Position numbers and translations under genes: made by a program. Shown here piece after piece: positions 18,420 to 26,735 of a stretch of 64,000 nt of DNA (positions are counted from its first letter, which is position 1; the number at the start of each line of letters is the position of its first letter). The notes beneath the pieces are model-generated. The model was not told the origin of the DNA. It made no database searches and saw only the letters and a program-made list of their open reading frames with translations. This DNA comes from Gammaproteobacteria bacterium. GTDB taxonomy: Bacteria > Pseudomonadota > Gammaproteobacteria > Steroidobacterales > JABDKV01. The stretch covers positions 1-64,000 of the forward strand of contig JAOTXU010000012.1 of assembly GCA_029862165.1 (NCBI GenBank). Reading direction: 5' to 3'.

Positions 18420-18435
18420 CGTGACACAGATCACG
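18420..18435 (+). promoter_or_regulatory. CRP-type binding site (class II position)
   Basis: CGTGA-CACAGA-TCACG is a perfect 5+5 dyad with the CRP core GTGA-N6-TCAC. Its centre, 18427.5, lies exactly 41.5 bases upstream of the start predicted from the -10 element at 18457-18462, the geometry of class II CRP-activated promoters. Confidence 0.65.
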
Positions 18436-18456
18436 GTCTGCGCCGGTTAGTTGCGA

Positions 18457-18462
18457 TTTAAT
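18457..18462 (+). promoter_or_regulatory. Predicted -10 element of the intergenic promoter
   Basis: TTTAAT matches the sigma70 -10 consensus TATAAT at five of six positions. A start near 18469 is predicted. No good -35 hexamer is seen, as expected for an activator-dependent class II promoter. Confidence 0.55.
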
Positions 18463-18468
18463 TGATCC

Positions 18469-18582
18469 CGATCCTACGGAGAGATATCTCTTGGTCGGTA
18501 GCCCCGAAACTCCCGACACGCAAGAGCTGAGACCCCCTTTGATAGCAATCGACGGCCGCTGCCCAAGCGGCCGTTTTTTTTT
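18469..18582 (+). ncRNA. Candidate CRP-dependent small RNA
   Basis: A transcript of about 110 nucleotides would run from the predicted start to the terminator T run. It contains the perfect palindrome AGAGATATCTCT at 18480-18491, a possible stem GTCGG/CCGAC just downstream, a C-rich single-stranded segment, and the strong terminator. It lies between convergent genes (pgpA and the enoyl-CoA hydratase homologue), so it is not an obvious leader of either. An in-frame reading from a TTG runs straight through the terminator stem and is not a credible peptide. No known RNA family is recognised. The alternative is that it is simply the pgpA 3' untranslated region and terminator. Confidence 0.5.
18553..18582 (+). 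terminator. Strong rho-independent terminator
   Basis: CGGCCGCT-GCCCA-AGCGGCCG is a perfect 8-bp GC-rich stem followed by nine T residues, acting on plus-strand transcription. It would end pgpA transcripts and the candidate small RNA. Confidence 0.92.
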
Positions 18583-19396
18583 ACAAGGGCGAATCTGGAT
18601 TGAATTTCGGGCGACGCTTCTCGCGCGCGGCCTTGAGTCCTACACGGACATCCGGCTGCCGGAAACCCATGAACTCTAAGGCCAGCGATGCATCGAATGC
18701 AGGTCCGGCGCTGCGTAGCCAGTTATTGAGGGCGTATTTGGTCCAGCGTATTGCGCCCGGACTGGAATTGGCAAGTTGGCTGGCAACTTCGAGCGAGCGT
18801 TGATCAAGATCTGCGTCGTCTACGCATAGCGACACCAGACCGATACGTTCCGCTTCGGCGCCATCGAGCGCCTCGTTGGTCAGCAGGTAGTACTTGGCTT
18901 TGGCCATGCCACAAAGCAACGGCCAGATAATGACGGCATGATCGCCAGCGGCGACGCCCAGCCGGGTGTGGCCGTCCAGTATTTTCGCGCTGCGTGCGGC
19001 GATTGAAACATCAGCGAGGAGGGCGACAGCTAGGCCGGCACCGACCGCTGGCCCCTGGATAGCAGAAACGACTGGTTTGGAGCAGTTGATAATGTTGTAA
19101 ACCAGATCACGCGCTTCCTTCCAGACGCGGGCCAACGTTTGCTCATCTTCGATCATCGACTCAATCAATTCGTAGTCGCCACCGGAGGAAAACGCCTTGC
19201 CGTCGCCACGAACAAGCACTGCGGTCACCGCGGCGTCGAGATCGATGTCACGCCAGACGTAAGCGAGCTGCCGATGCATGTCAGCGTCTGCGGCGTTAAG
19301 TCGATCATCCCTTTTCAAAACGATCTCCAGCACGCCCTGTCCACGGTCGGAGAAATGCAGGGACGGAAAGTCGGTGGTGTAGCGGCTAACGTTCAT
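18581..19396 (-). CDS. Enoyl-CoA hydratase/isomerase-family protein of the paa cluster
   Basis: A crotonase-superfamily acyl-CoA enzyme of 271 residues, last gene of the paa operon. The oxyanion-hole block SGGD (71-74) and the [13 protein letters not shown] block (117-129) are present. Both glutamates that serve hydration in classical enoyl-CoA hydratase are replaced (Ala123 and His143 by alignment), while an acidic residue sits at Asp152 in GDHA. That argues for an isomerase- or hydrolase-like reaction rather than standard hydration, so calling it PaaF would be unsafe. ATG 19396 overlaps the thiolase stop in an ATGA, which fixes the start. An earlier in-frame Met would lie inside the thiolase gene. 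It probably acts in the beta-oxidation arm of phenylacetate breakdown. Confidence 0.85.
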   Translation of the reverse strand: MNVSRYTTDFPSLHFSDRGQGVLEIVLKRDDRLNAADADMHRQLAYVWRDIDLDAAVTAVLVRGDGKAFSSGGDYELIESMIEDEQTLARVWKEARDLVYNIINCSKPVVSAIQGPAVGAGLAVALLADVSIAARSAKILDGHTRLGVAAGDHAVIIWPLLCGMAKAKYYLLTNEALDGAEAERIGLVSLCVDDADLDQRSLEVASQLANSSPGAIRWTKYALNNWLRSAGPAFDASLALEFMGFRQPDVRVGLKAAREKRRPKFNPDSPL

Positions 19397-20604
19397 TGTG
19401 AGACCCGTTCGATAATCATTGCGATACCTTGACCAACACCTATACACATCGTGCATAAGGCGTAGCGCCCATCAATTGCTTCAAGCTGGTAGCACGCGGT
19501 CGTGATCAGCCTGGCACCGGACATGCCCAGCGGATGACCCAGCGCGATCGCGCCACCGTTTGGATTTACGTGCGCCGCATTGTCGGCCAGCCCCAGTTCG
19601 CGCAGCACTGCCAATGATTGCGACGCGAAGGCTTCGTTGAGCTCGATAGTGTCCATCTGATCGAGAACCAGACCGCTGCGTGCCAATGCTTTTTTGCTTG
19701 CAGGCGCGGGGCCTATACCCATGATGCGCGGGTCGACACCGGCAACGCTGGTGTTGATCACACGGGCCATCGGCTTGAGCTGGTGTTTTTTAATTGCTGA
19801 CGCCGAAGCTACGATCAGGGCACAGGCACCGTCATTGACACCGGAGGCGTTTCCAGCGGTGATAGTGCCGTTGTCACGAAATGGTGTTTTCAAGCTCGCC
19901 AGTTTTTCCAAACTGGTGTCGGCACGCGGGTGCTCGTCCGCGTTGACGATAATGGCCGGGCCTTTGCGTTGAGCGATTTCAACCGGTGTGATCTGTGCAG
20001 CAAAAAACCCCCGCTCAATGGCACCGGCAGTTTTTTGCTGACTGTTCAGGGCGAAGGCATCCTGGTCAGCTCGGCTGACGCTGAATTCAGCTGCCACGTT
20101 CTCGCCGGTTTCAGGCATTGAATCGACGCCGTACTGCGCCTTCATAACTGGATTGATAAAGCGCCAGCCGATTGTCGTGTCATATATTTCCGCGTTGCGG
20201 TTGAATGCTGTCTTGGATTTCGGCATCACAAAAGGTGCGCGTGACATTGATTCCACACCGCCGGCAATGATCAGATCGGCTTCGCCTGTCCGGATACACC
20301 TGGCAGCCATCGCTACGGCGTCCATTCCAGAACCACAGAGCCGGTTGATCGTGGCACCTGGTACGTCGACAGGCAGACCCGCCAACAGCGCTGCCATGCG
20401 TGCCACATTACGATTGTCTTCACCGGCCTGGTTGGCACAACCCAACAACACGTCGTCGATGGATTTGGCGTCGAGTTGTGGATTGCGTGTTATCAGTTCC
20501 CGTATCGGTATCGCGGCCAGATCATCCGTCCGAACGCTTGCTAATGCGCCGCCATAACGGCCTATCGGCGTGCGCACGGCATCGCAAATAAAGGCTTCGG
20601 TCAT
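19393..20604 (-). CDS. paaJ: 3-oxoadipyl-CoA/acetyl-CoA C-acyltransferase (PaaJ-type thiolase)
   Basis: A degradative thiolase that cleaves 3-oxoadipyl-CoA to succinyl-CoA and acetyl-CoA, and in the paa pathway also 3-oxo-5,6-dehydrosuberyl-CoA. The 403 residues match PaaJ (401). The nucleophile Cys90 is in [10 protein letters not shown], the catalytic His in [17 protein letters not shown], and the second Cys (about 387) in [10 protein letters not shown]. Its position directly after paaE and its coupling to a crotonase gene support the paa assignment. PcaF-like thiolases have the same motifs, so specificity rests on context. Confidence 0.9.
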   Translation of the reverse strand: MTEAFICDAVRTPIGRYGGALASVRTDDLAAIPIRELITRNPQLDAKSIDDVLLGCANQAGEDNRNVARMAALLAGLPVDVPGATINRLCGSGMDAVAMAARCIRTGEADLIIAGGVESMSRAPFVMPKSKTAFNRNAEIYDTTIGWRFINPVMKAQYGVDSMPETGENVAAEFSVSRADQDAFALNSQQKTAGAIERGFFAAQITPVEIAQRKGPAIIVNADEHPRADTSLEKLASLKTPFRDNGTITAGNASGVNDGACALIVASASAIKKHQLKPMARVINTSVAGVDPRIMGIGPAPASKKALARSGLVLDQMDTIELNEAFASQSLAVLRELGLADNAAHVNPNGGAIALGHPLGMSGARLITTACYQLEAIDGRYALCTMCIGVGQGIAMIIERVSQ

Positions 20605-20648
20605 TGAGATTCCTCAGGTATATCTAAATCTGCAAAACAGGGGCCTGC

Positions 20649-21716
20649 TCAAGCCTGGTCGTAATCGAGTTCGATTTCAGTGGATTCCGGACGCGCCTGG
20701 CAGGCGAGTATGAAACCCTCTTCCAGTTCCCAGTCTTCCAACGCGAAGTTGGCGTCCATATTGACCTTACCCTTACTTAGCATCGTTCTGCACGTTGAGC
20801 AGACGCCCCCCATGCACGAATAGGGCAAATCCAGACCGTTTTCCTGGGCGGCATCAAGCAGCGTCTGATTGTTGTCGCGCATCTCGAAGCTTTGCTGGGC
20901 GCCATCCATGATGACAGTGACCATGGTCCCTTTGCCGCTTTGTTTTCGTTTTGTGGCCTTGGCGAGGGGTGCGTCACTTTGTTCCGTGCGAAATCGTTCG
21001 GAGTGGATGCGCTCTGCATCGTAACCAAGTTCGATCAGGGACTCGCGTACGTCGTCGATCATCTGATTTGGGCCACAAACGAAAACATCATCAGGTCTCG
21101 TGTGCTTCAAAAAAGCCTCATGCAGTAGTTTCACTTTTACGCCATCTACACGACCGCAATAAGCGGGGATTTCGCCTTCTTCTCGGCTCAAGATGAAATG
21201 CAGCGACAGTCTTTCGGTATAAAGGTTTTTCAGACCCCAGAGCTCTTCTACAAACATGGTTGTCGAGCGCTTGCGATTGCCATAGAACAGTATAAAACGG
21301 CTGTTTGCTTCGGTCTCCAAAGTCGTTTTCACAATGGAAAGAATCGGTGTGATGCCACTACCGGCAACAAAGGCTGCGTAGGTCTTGGCTTGTGTGCGAT
21401 CGAGCACTGTCTGAAAGTGGCCGGTTGGCGGCATGACCTCGATTGTGTCGCCCACGTCGAGTTTGTTAGCCACATAGTTGGAAAAAGCGCCCTGATTACG
21501 GACACCCAGACGTAGTGTACCGTCTTTGACGCTGGCACAGATGGAATACGTACGTCGCATGATTTCACCGTCTATGTCGGCGCGGACCGGCAGGTGTTGT
21601 CCCTGCGAGTAACGAAACGCATCGGCCGCATCGTCGGGAATGCGAACAGTGATCAGCACAGAATCCGCGGTTTCCTGCGTCTTCTCGACAACTTCGCCAG
21701 GGTAAAACTTCAGCAT
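20649..21716 (-). CDS. paaE: Phenylacetyl-CoA epoxidase reductase subunit PaaE
   Basis: PaaE passes electrons from NADPH to the di-iron PaaABC epoxidase. The 355 residues match E. coli PaaE (356). An N-terminal ferredoxin-NADP reductase module contains the FAD motif RRTYSICAS and the NADP-binding GSGITPILS. A C-terminal plant-type [2Fe-2S] domain has Cys ligands in YSCMGGVCSTCRT and ACQARP. I start at ATG 21716, eight bases after the paaD stop. The longer reading upstream lies inside paaD and encodes no domain. Confidence 0.95.
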   Translation of the reverse strand: MLKFYPGEVVEKTQETADSVLITVRIPDDAADAFRYSQGQHLPVRADIDGEIMRRTYSICASVKDGTLRLGVRNQGAFSNYVANKLDVGDTIEVMPPTGHFQTVLDRTQAKTYAAFVAGSGITPILSIVKTTLETEANSRFILFYGNRKRSTTMFVEELWGLKNLYTERLSLHFILSREEGEIPAYCGRVDGVKVKLLHEAFLKHTRPDDVFVCGPNQMIDDVRESLIELGYDAERIHSERFRTEQSDAPLAKATKRKQSGKGTMVTVIMDGAQQSFEMRDNNQTLLDAAQENGLDLPYSCMGGVCSTCRTMLSKGKVNMDANFALEDWELEEGFILACQARPESTEIELDYDQA

Positions 21717-21723
21717 CGAAGAT

Positions 21724-22200
21724 TCAGAGGCATTTGAAGTACTCGAATGGCTCCAGGCAGTCGCTGCATTTGTACGAGGCTTTGCAGGGAGTCGACCCGA
21801 ATTCACTGACTTTCTCGGTTTGCTTGCTGTCGCAACGTGGGCAGGCAACACGCAATTCGTCATTAGTCGATCCGGCCGGTGGTGCAATACCATACGCATG
21901 CAGTTTTTTGCGGCCTTCGTCACTTATCCAGTCGGTAGTCCACGGCGGAGACAGGACTCGTTCGACAGTGGCATCCAGACCGTTTTGACCCAAGTGTTTG
22001 AGTACGTTGGCAGCGATAACTTCGGTTGCCGGGCACCCGGTGTAGGTTGGTGCGATACCGACCGCGATACGGGTGTGGTCTGTGCGCACCCATCGCACGA
22101 TGCCTAAGTCGACGATGCTGAGCACCGGGATCTCGGGATCAGGCACCTCTGACAACAAACGCCATACTGTGTCCTTGTCGGCTTTGGCAGTTAGCACCAT
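21724..22200 (-). CDS. paaD: Phenylacetyl-CoA epoxidase assembly protein PaaD
   Basis: PaaD is the SufT/MIP18-like factor required for maturation of the phenylacetyl-CoA epoxidase complex. The N-terminal MIP18 domain shows VPDPEIPVLSIVDLGIVR and TYTGCPATE. The C-terminal zinc ribbon has Cys pairs in CPRCDS and CSDCLEPF. Start is ATG 22200. A GTG directly before it (22203) overlaps the paaC stop codon and cannot be excluded. Confidence 0.93.
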   Translation of the reverse strand: MVLTAKADKDTVWRLLSEVPDPEIPVLSIVDLGIVRWVRTDHTRIAVGIAPTYTGCPATEVIAANVLKHLGQNGLDATVERVLSPPWTTDWISDEGRKKLHAYGIAPPAGSTNDELRVACPRCDSKQTEKVSEFGSTPCKASYKCSDCLEPFEYFKCL

Positions 22201-22202
22201 CA

Positions 22203-22961
22203 CTACCAGCTAGCCGCTGGATAGGCGCGTTGCAGAAACTGCATGTCAGCGAGCAAATAGCCCAAGTGCTCACTGTGCCGACCATAACGACCGCCACCAT
22301 CCATCCAGCCGTCATCCGGCTGGATCAGGGTGGCTTCGGTCAGTGCGGCACCGACGAATTGATTCCACCTTGACGATAGCGTCTCTGGATTCGGGCCGAT
22401 GCCGTGCTCGACAGCCCAATTGTCGGTTTCGTCAGCCACAAAAAGTTCGCCGCTGAAGCGCCACAACTCATCAAACGAGTTTTGTATGCGTTTGTGACTT
22501 TCGTCGGTGCCGTCGCCCAGGCGCAAGACCCACTTGCGTGTGTGCCTCAAGTGATAGCGTATTTCTTTACTCACCCGTTCCGCGATCTCTGCAATGCGGG
22601 TGTCGGTAGAGCGAGAGAGACCTTCGAGTTGAAACTGATAAAAGCTCTCATACAGAAATTGCCTTGCAATAGTTTGGCCAAAATCGCCGTTAGGTTGTTC
22701 GACCAGCAGCACATTTTTGAAATCAATGCTATCGCGCAGGAACGCGAGCTGGTCTTCGTCACGTCGCTGACCTTCGACCTCACCGGCGTAACTTAGGAAC
22801 AACCGTGCCTGACCAATGTAGTCCAGAGCAAAATTCGCCATGGCCATTTCTTCTTCGAGTTCAGGCCCATGGGCGACCCACTCGCCCAGTCGTTGTCCCA
22901 GGACCAACGCGTTGTCCCCGAGACGCAGCAAATACTCGAATAAATGCGTCTTGTCTGTCAC
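22203..22961 (-). CDS. paaC: Phenylacetyl-CoA epoxidase structural subunit PaaC
   Basis: PaaC pairs with the catalytic PaaA in the 1,2-phenylacetyl-CoA epoxidase. It has the ferritin-like fold but acts structurally. The 252 residues match the family (248 in E. coli), with the characteristic LRLGDNALVLGQRLGEW at the start and MANFALDYIGQAR. Its ATG overlaps the paaB stop codon in an ATGA, so translation is coupled. Confidence 0.95.
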   Translation of the reverse strand: MTDKTHLFEYLLRLGDNALVLGQRLGEWVAHGPELEEEMAMANFALDYIGQARLFLSYAGEVEGQRRDEDQLAFLRDSIDFKNVLLVEQPNGDFGQTIARQFLYESFYQFQLEGLSRSTDTRIAEIAERVSKEIRYHLRHTRKWVLRLGDGTDESHKRIQNSFDELWRFSGELFVADETDNWAVEHGIGPNPETLSSRWNQFVGAALTEATLIQPDDGWMDGGGRYGRHSEHLGYLLADMQFLQRAYPAASW

Positions 22962-23245
22962 AGGTTTTCCACTCCCTCAGGCACTTCGTAGAAAGTGGGG
23001 TGGCGATAAATCTTGTCTTCGGCCGGCTCGAACAAAGCCGACGATTCGGCGGGATCAGACGCGGCGATGTTGCGGGATTCAACCGCCCAGAGGCTTACTC
23101 CCTCGCCACGCCGGGTGTAGAGATCGCGCGCATGGTCCAGCGCCATCGACGCATCGGCCGCATGCAGGCTGCCAACATGACGATGGCTCAGGCCGGAGCG
23201 GGAGCGAATAAAGATTTCGAATAGTGGCCAGTCTTCTTTCTTCAT
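22958..23245 (-). CDS. paaB: Phenylacetyl-CoA epoxidase subunit PaaB
   Basis: A small subunit of the epoxidase complex (95 residues, as in E. coli). The opening WPLFEIFIRSRSGLSHRHVGSLHA-type block and the closing YRHPTFYEVPEG region are diagnostic. It begins 21 bases after the paaA stop and overlaps paaC by four bases. Confidence 0.95.
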   Translation of the reverse strand: MKKEDWPLFEIFIRSRSGLSHRHVGSLHAADASMALDHARDLYTRRGEGVSLWAVESRNIAASDPAESSALFEPAEDKIYRHPTFYEVPEGVENL

Positions 23246-23266
23246 AATCGTATTTCCGTGCTTGCG

Positions 23267-24253
23267 TCAGGCAGCCTGACACCGCCGTTTCTGTTTCTGC
23301 GCGTAGGCAACTGCCGCGGTACGTACCCATGCGCCGTCATCGTGTGCGGACTGGCGTGCCGCCAACCGCTCGCGATTGCACGGACCATTGCCTTTCAAAA
23401 CTTCGTAGAATTCCTGCCAGTCGATTTCGCCAAAATCATAATGACCGCGTGATTCATTCCAATCCAGATCGGTATCCGGCATCGTCAGACCCAGGAATTC
23501 AGCCTGCGGCACCGTGACATCGACGAATTTCTGTCGCAACTCATCGTTGCTAAAGCGTTTAATTTTCCATGCCATTGACTGAGCGCTGTGCTTGGAATCC
23601 ACATCGCTGGGACCAAACATCATCAACGATGGCCACCACCACCTGTTCAGTGCATCCTGTGCCATGCGGCGTTGTGCGTCGGAGCCGCGGGATAACTCCA
23701 GCATGATTTCGAAACCTTGTCGTTGATGGAAACTCTCTTCCTTGCAAACGCGGACCATCGCTCGTGCGTAGGGACCGTAGGAGCAGCGGCACAGCGGGAT
23801 TTGATTCATTATTGCTGCGCCGTCGACGAGCCAGCCAATCGCTCCGATATCCGCCCAGCTAAGTGTCGGATAGTTGAAAATGCTTGAGTACTTTGCCTTG
23901 CCGGTGAGCAGTTGCTCGGTTAGCTGATCGCGCGATACGCCGAGCGTTTCCGTGGCGCTATATAGGTAGAGACCGTGCCCTGCTTCATCCTGAACCTTGG
24001 CCAGTAGTATCGCTTTGCGTCGCAAGGTCGGTGCGCGCGTGATCCAGTTACCCTCGGGCAACATGCCGACGATTTCCGAGTGCGCGTGTTGTGAGATTTG
24101 ACGAATAAGGGTCTTGCGGTAACCGTCCGGCATCCAGTCCTTGGGTTCGATCTTTTCGTCGGCATCAATTCTTGCCTGAAAACGAACCAGCTGCTCAGTC
24201 CCGTCGACTTGTTTTTCGGTGTCCGGCTTCTGGTCGAGACCCTGGGTATACAT
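23267..24253 (-). CDS. paaA: Phenylacetyl-CoA 1,2-epoxidase catalytic subunit PaaA
   Basis: The di-iron oxygenase subunit that epoxidises the aromatic ring of phenylacetyl-CoA. The 328 residues are close to known PaaA (309), with a short charged N-terminal extension. Iron-ligand helices are visible: [12 protein letters not shown] and [15 protein letters not shown] start at ATG 24253, which has GGAG seven bases upstream. An upstream in-frame start at 24292 has no such support. It is the first of paaABCDE, and 67 bases separate it from paaI. Confidence 0.95.
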   Translation of the reverse strand: MYTQGLDQKPDTEKQVDGTEQLVRFQARIDADEKIEPKDWMPDGYRKTLIRQISQHAHSEIVGMLPEGNWITRAPTLRRKAILLAKVQDEAGHGLYLYSATETLGVSRDQLTEQLLTGKAKYSSIFNYPTLSWADIGAIGWLVDGAAIMNQIPLCRCSYGPYARAMVRVCKEESFHQRQGFEIMLELSRGSDAQRRMAQDALNRWWWPSLMMFGPSDVDSKHSAQSMAWKIKRFSNDELRQKFVDVTVPQAEFLGLTMPDTDLDWNESRGHYDFGEIDWQEFYEVLKGNGPCNRERLAARQSAHDDGAWVRTAAVAYAQKQKRRCQAA

Positions 24254-24320
24254 AGTGCGCTCCGGCTGGCCAAGCCCTAAAATATGGCACACAAATAATG
24301 TTTACACAACCAATTCTGTA

Positions 24321-24764
24321 TCATGATTCTGGCGCCAACAGCGGTTTTTCCAGCGCCACACAACGCCCGCGAAACAGGGCCACCAGCTCGCCTTCTTGGT
24401 TGGTGACGTTGACGTCGTAGGTTCCCGAGCGCCGACCTCGGTGTCGTTGGGTGGCGGTTGCTACCAGGCGATCGTCCAGCCGTACCGGCGCGAGAAACTC
24501 AATCGCTGCGGTGGCCGCTACGCTGACTCGGTTATACGCATTGCAAGCGAATGCAAACGCTGTGTCAGCCAGCGTGAACACATAACCACCGTGACACACA
24601 TCGTGACCGTTAACCATTTTGGCAGTTACTGTCATTGCGGCGAGCGCACTGCCGGGTTTTGGGATATTAATAGCTATGCCTAGTTCGCGAGACGCCAGAT
24701 CGGCGGCGTACATTTTTTCCGCACAGGCCTGCGCCAGTTGTAACGGATCATCTGTTTGTGCCAC
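24321..24764 (-). CDS. paaI: Hydroxyphenylacetyl-CoA thioesterase PaaI
   Basis: A hotdog-fold thioesterase that releases CoA from dead-end phenylacetyl-CoA derivatives, relieving CoA trapping. The 147 residues match PaaI (140). The catalytic segment is HGGYVFTLADTAF, with His58 and Asp67. Translation starts at GTG 24764, one base after the paaG stop codon, with AGGGG upstream inside paaG. Tight coupling with paaG is expected. Confidence 0.93.
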   Translation of the reverse strand: MAQTDDPLQLAQACAEKMYAADLASRELGIAINIPKPGSALAAMTVTAKMVNGHDVCHGGYVFTLADTAFAFACNAYNRVSVAATAAIEFLAPVRLDDRLVATATQRHRGRRSGTYDVNVTNQEGELVALFRGRCVALEKPLLAPES

Positions 24765-24765
24765 C

Positions 24766-25557
24766 TCAACGCCCCTTGAAAACGGGTTTGCGCTTTTCCA
24801 GGAAAGCGGTCACGCCTTCGCGATAATCCTCGCTGGAACCAAGTTGTTGTTGCAGCCTGCGTTCAAGATCGAGTTGGGTCGAGAAATCATTTTTCCAACT
24901 TTCTTTTAGCGCTTTCTTGATTCCGGCAAGTCCGCCCGTGGGCTGCGTTGCAAAGTGTGCACACAACGCTCTTGCCTGTCTCATAAGATCGGCGTCGTCT
25001 ACTGCCTTGTAAATCAGCCCCCAGCTCTCTGCCTCTTCAGCACGCAGTGGCAGGCCCAGCATGGCCAATGCAGCCGCGCGTGCCGGGCCGACCAGCCGCG
25101 GCAGTATCCACGTGCCACCGGAATCAGGAAGCAAACCGATCTTGCAAAACGACTGGATAAATTTTGCCGATCGAGCCGCGATTACAATGTCACACGCGAG
25201 GGCGATATTGGCACCGGCACCGGCGGCGACACCATTGACCGCGCATACCACAGGTTTTGGCAAAGAACGTAATCTGCGCACCAGGGGGTTATATAATGTA
25301 CTAAGTGTCCTACCGAGGTTGACCGGCTCAGCGTCGTCACTGACCGCGCGATCGGAGAGATCCTGGCCGGCACAAAAGGCCCGTCCCGAACCCGTAATCA
25401 AGAGTGCCCGAATATTTTCGTCTTGCTCGACTTCTGCAATTGCGTCGGCCAGCTGCTCGTGCATTGCGGCGTTGAAGCTATTGAGCGAGTCGGGCCGGTT
25501 AAGGGTCAGCTCGGTGTATCCGTCTTGGCCTGATACGATAATGCTCTGATCAGTCAT
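24766..25557 (-). CDS. paaG: 2-(1,2-epoxy-1,2-dihydrophenyl)acetyl-CoA isomerase PaaG
   Basis: PaaG converts the ring epoxide to the seven-membered oxepin-CoA and also acts as a double-bond isomerase later in the pathway. The 263 residues match (262 in E. coli). The crotonase blocks FCAGQDL (61-67) and GVAAGAGANIALACD are present, and the catalytic Asp145 lies in GLLPDSGG, the PaaG signature. It is the first enzyme gene after paaX, 70 bases away. Confidence 0.95.
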   Translation of the reverse strand: MTDQSIIVSGQDGYTELTLNRPDSLNSFNAAMHEQLADAIAEVEQDENIRALLITGSGRAFCAGQDLSDRAVSDDAEPVNLGRTLSTLYNPLVRRLRSLPKPVVCAVNGVAAGAGANIALACDIVIAARSAKFIQSFCKIGLLPDSGGTWILPRLVGPARAAALAMLGLPLRAEEAESWGLIYKAVDDADLMRQARALCAHFATQPTGGLAGIKKALKESWKNDFSTQLDLERRLQQQLGSSEDYREGVTAFLEKRKPVFKGR

Positions 25558-25627
25558 GATGTAGTTCCCTAGCGTAGAGACAACGCGATTGTTGCACTTC
25601 GGCTTACGACGACGAGCATCGAGGCAC

Positions 25628-26596
25628 TCATGGCTTTGCCAGACCGCCGAATCGTTGAAAGTATTGTGGCTCGGCTGGTGGCAGCAGCCCTTCGGCCGTC
25701 TCCATGTTTTTGGTCAGGAAGCGCTCCGTGGGTCCCGTGATCAGTTCGTAAAGATTCCTGCACAGTTGATAGGCTGAGACACCGGTCCATTTGGCCGGTA
25801 ACAGCGCTTCCGGCAAGAGTGGGTCGCGCAAGAGTACTTTGCGGTACTCGTGTATGAGTAATGTACGGACCTGGAAAGCCTGCTCCGTATCAGGTTGGCT
25901 GACGCGCTGCGCTGCCCGATAAATTGGTCTGAATCGCCTAGAAAATTCGGCATAACGTGCGCCCAACTCATCGAGTTTCCAGGCATCGTGTACCAATTTG
26001 CGTAGATAGTCATCGCGATCGCCCTGGACCCGTGCATCCATAATCAATAATTTGTCATTGACAGCGTGCCTCGCAAGATGGGATTCGACGGCCGACATGT
26101 CCGGTGCGGGATGTGCCAGGAGATTGGCCGAAAATGGTGCGAAGCCCAGCCAACGCAATTCTTTACGAACGGTGTCACGATGCTCTGCTGCAACCCCGGA
26201 CAAAAGAACCGTCGTCCAGGTACCCGGCCATTCCGGTCGAGGTTCAGTGTAAATGCGACGACTGGCTTCCTCGAATCGTTCGCGCCCCTCGGGTGTCACG
26301 CTATAGAAGCTGCGCCGACCGATCTGGGTCGTTTCCAGCCATCCGTCTTTTACCAATCGGAATACGGAAGTGCGCACCAGGCGTTGATTAATGCCGAAGC
26401 CTTCAAGTACACGGATTAATGCTCCCAGCCACACGGTGCCGCCGTGCGGTGTGATGGCATCTCCAAAAACACTAATGAGCAGGGATCCCGCCCGAATGGG
26501 TCGTTGTACGCGAAAGTCATCGAGCAGTTTGGTGGCCGCCCGGCTAAAGCTGTCTGTGGGGATCGAAGCCGATTTCTTTTCTGCAGTGTTTGGCAT
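25628..26596 (-). CDS. paaX: Phenylacetate-responsive transcriptional repressor PaaX
   Basis: PaaX represses paa genes and is released by phenylacetyl-CoA. The 322 residues match (316 in E. coli): an N-terminal winged helix (GDAITPHGGTVWLGALIRVL, then NQRLVRTSVFRLVKDGWL and RRSFYSVT) and the PaaX C-terminal domain. It lies at the head of the minus-strand paa operon and is divergent from paaZ, so it is placed to control both directions from the 139-base spacer. Confidence 0.94.
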   Translation of the reverse strand: MPNTAEKKSASIPTDSFSRAATKLLDDFRVQRPIRAGSLLISVFGDAITPHGGTVWLGALIRVLEGFGINQRLVRTSVFRLVKDGWLETTQIGRRSFYSVTPEGRERFEEASRRIYTEPRPEWPGTWTTVLLSGVAAEHRDTVRKELRWLGFAPFSANLLAHPAPDMSAVESHLARHAVNDKLLIMDARVQGDRDDYLRKLVHDAWKLDELGARYAEFSRRFRPIYRAAQRVSQPDTEQAFQVRTLLIHEYRKVLLRDPLLPEALLPAKWTGVSAYQLCRNLYELITGPTERFLTKNMETAEGLLPPAEPQYFQRFGGLAKP

Positions 26597-26623
26597 GGCA
26601 GCGGTTACACTTGCGGCATAGCG

Positions 26624-26655
26624 TCGTGCAATGTGATACTAATTATACTACACGA
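26624..26655. promoter_or_regulatory. Imperfect palindrome in the paaX-paaZ spacer, candidate PaaX operator
   Basis: TCGTG at 26624-26628 pairs with CACGA at 26651-26655, and 11 of 16 mirrored positions match across an AT-rich centre. It is the only clear dyad in the divergent spacer. The PaaX link is inference from position. Confidence 0.4.
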
Positions 26656-26735
26656 CCTGGAAGAACTATTTCAGTTTGATCGCAAGTTACGATGCGCAGA
26701 GCTTTGGCAACGCGTGTATTTAAAGTGTGGAAAAC

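Noticed and set aside
18491-18679. A 62-codon reading frame across the intergenic terminator on the plus strand.
   Set aside because: It reads through a perfect terminator stem and T run and into the antisense of the crotonase gene. No domain and no good start.
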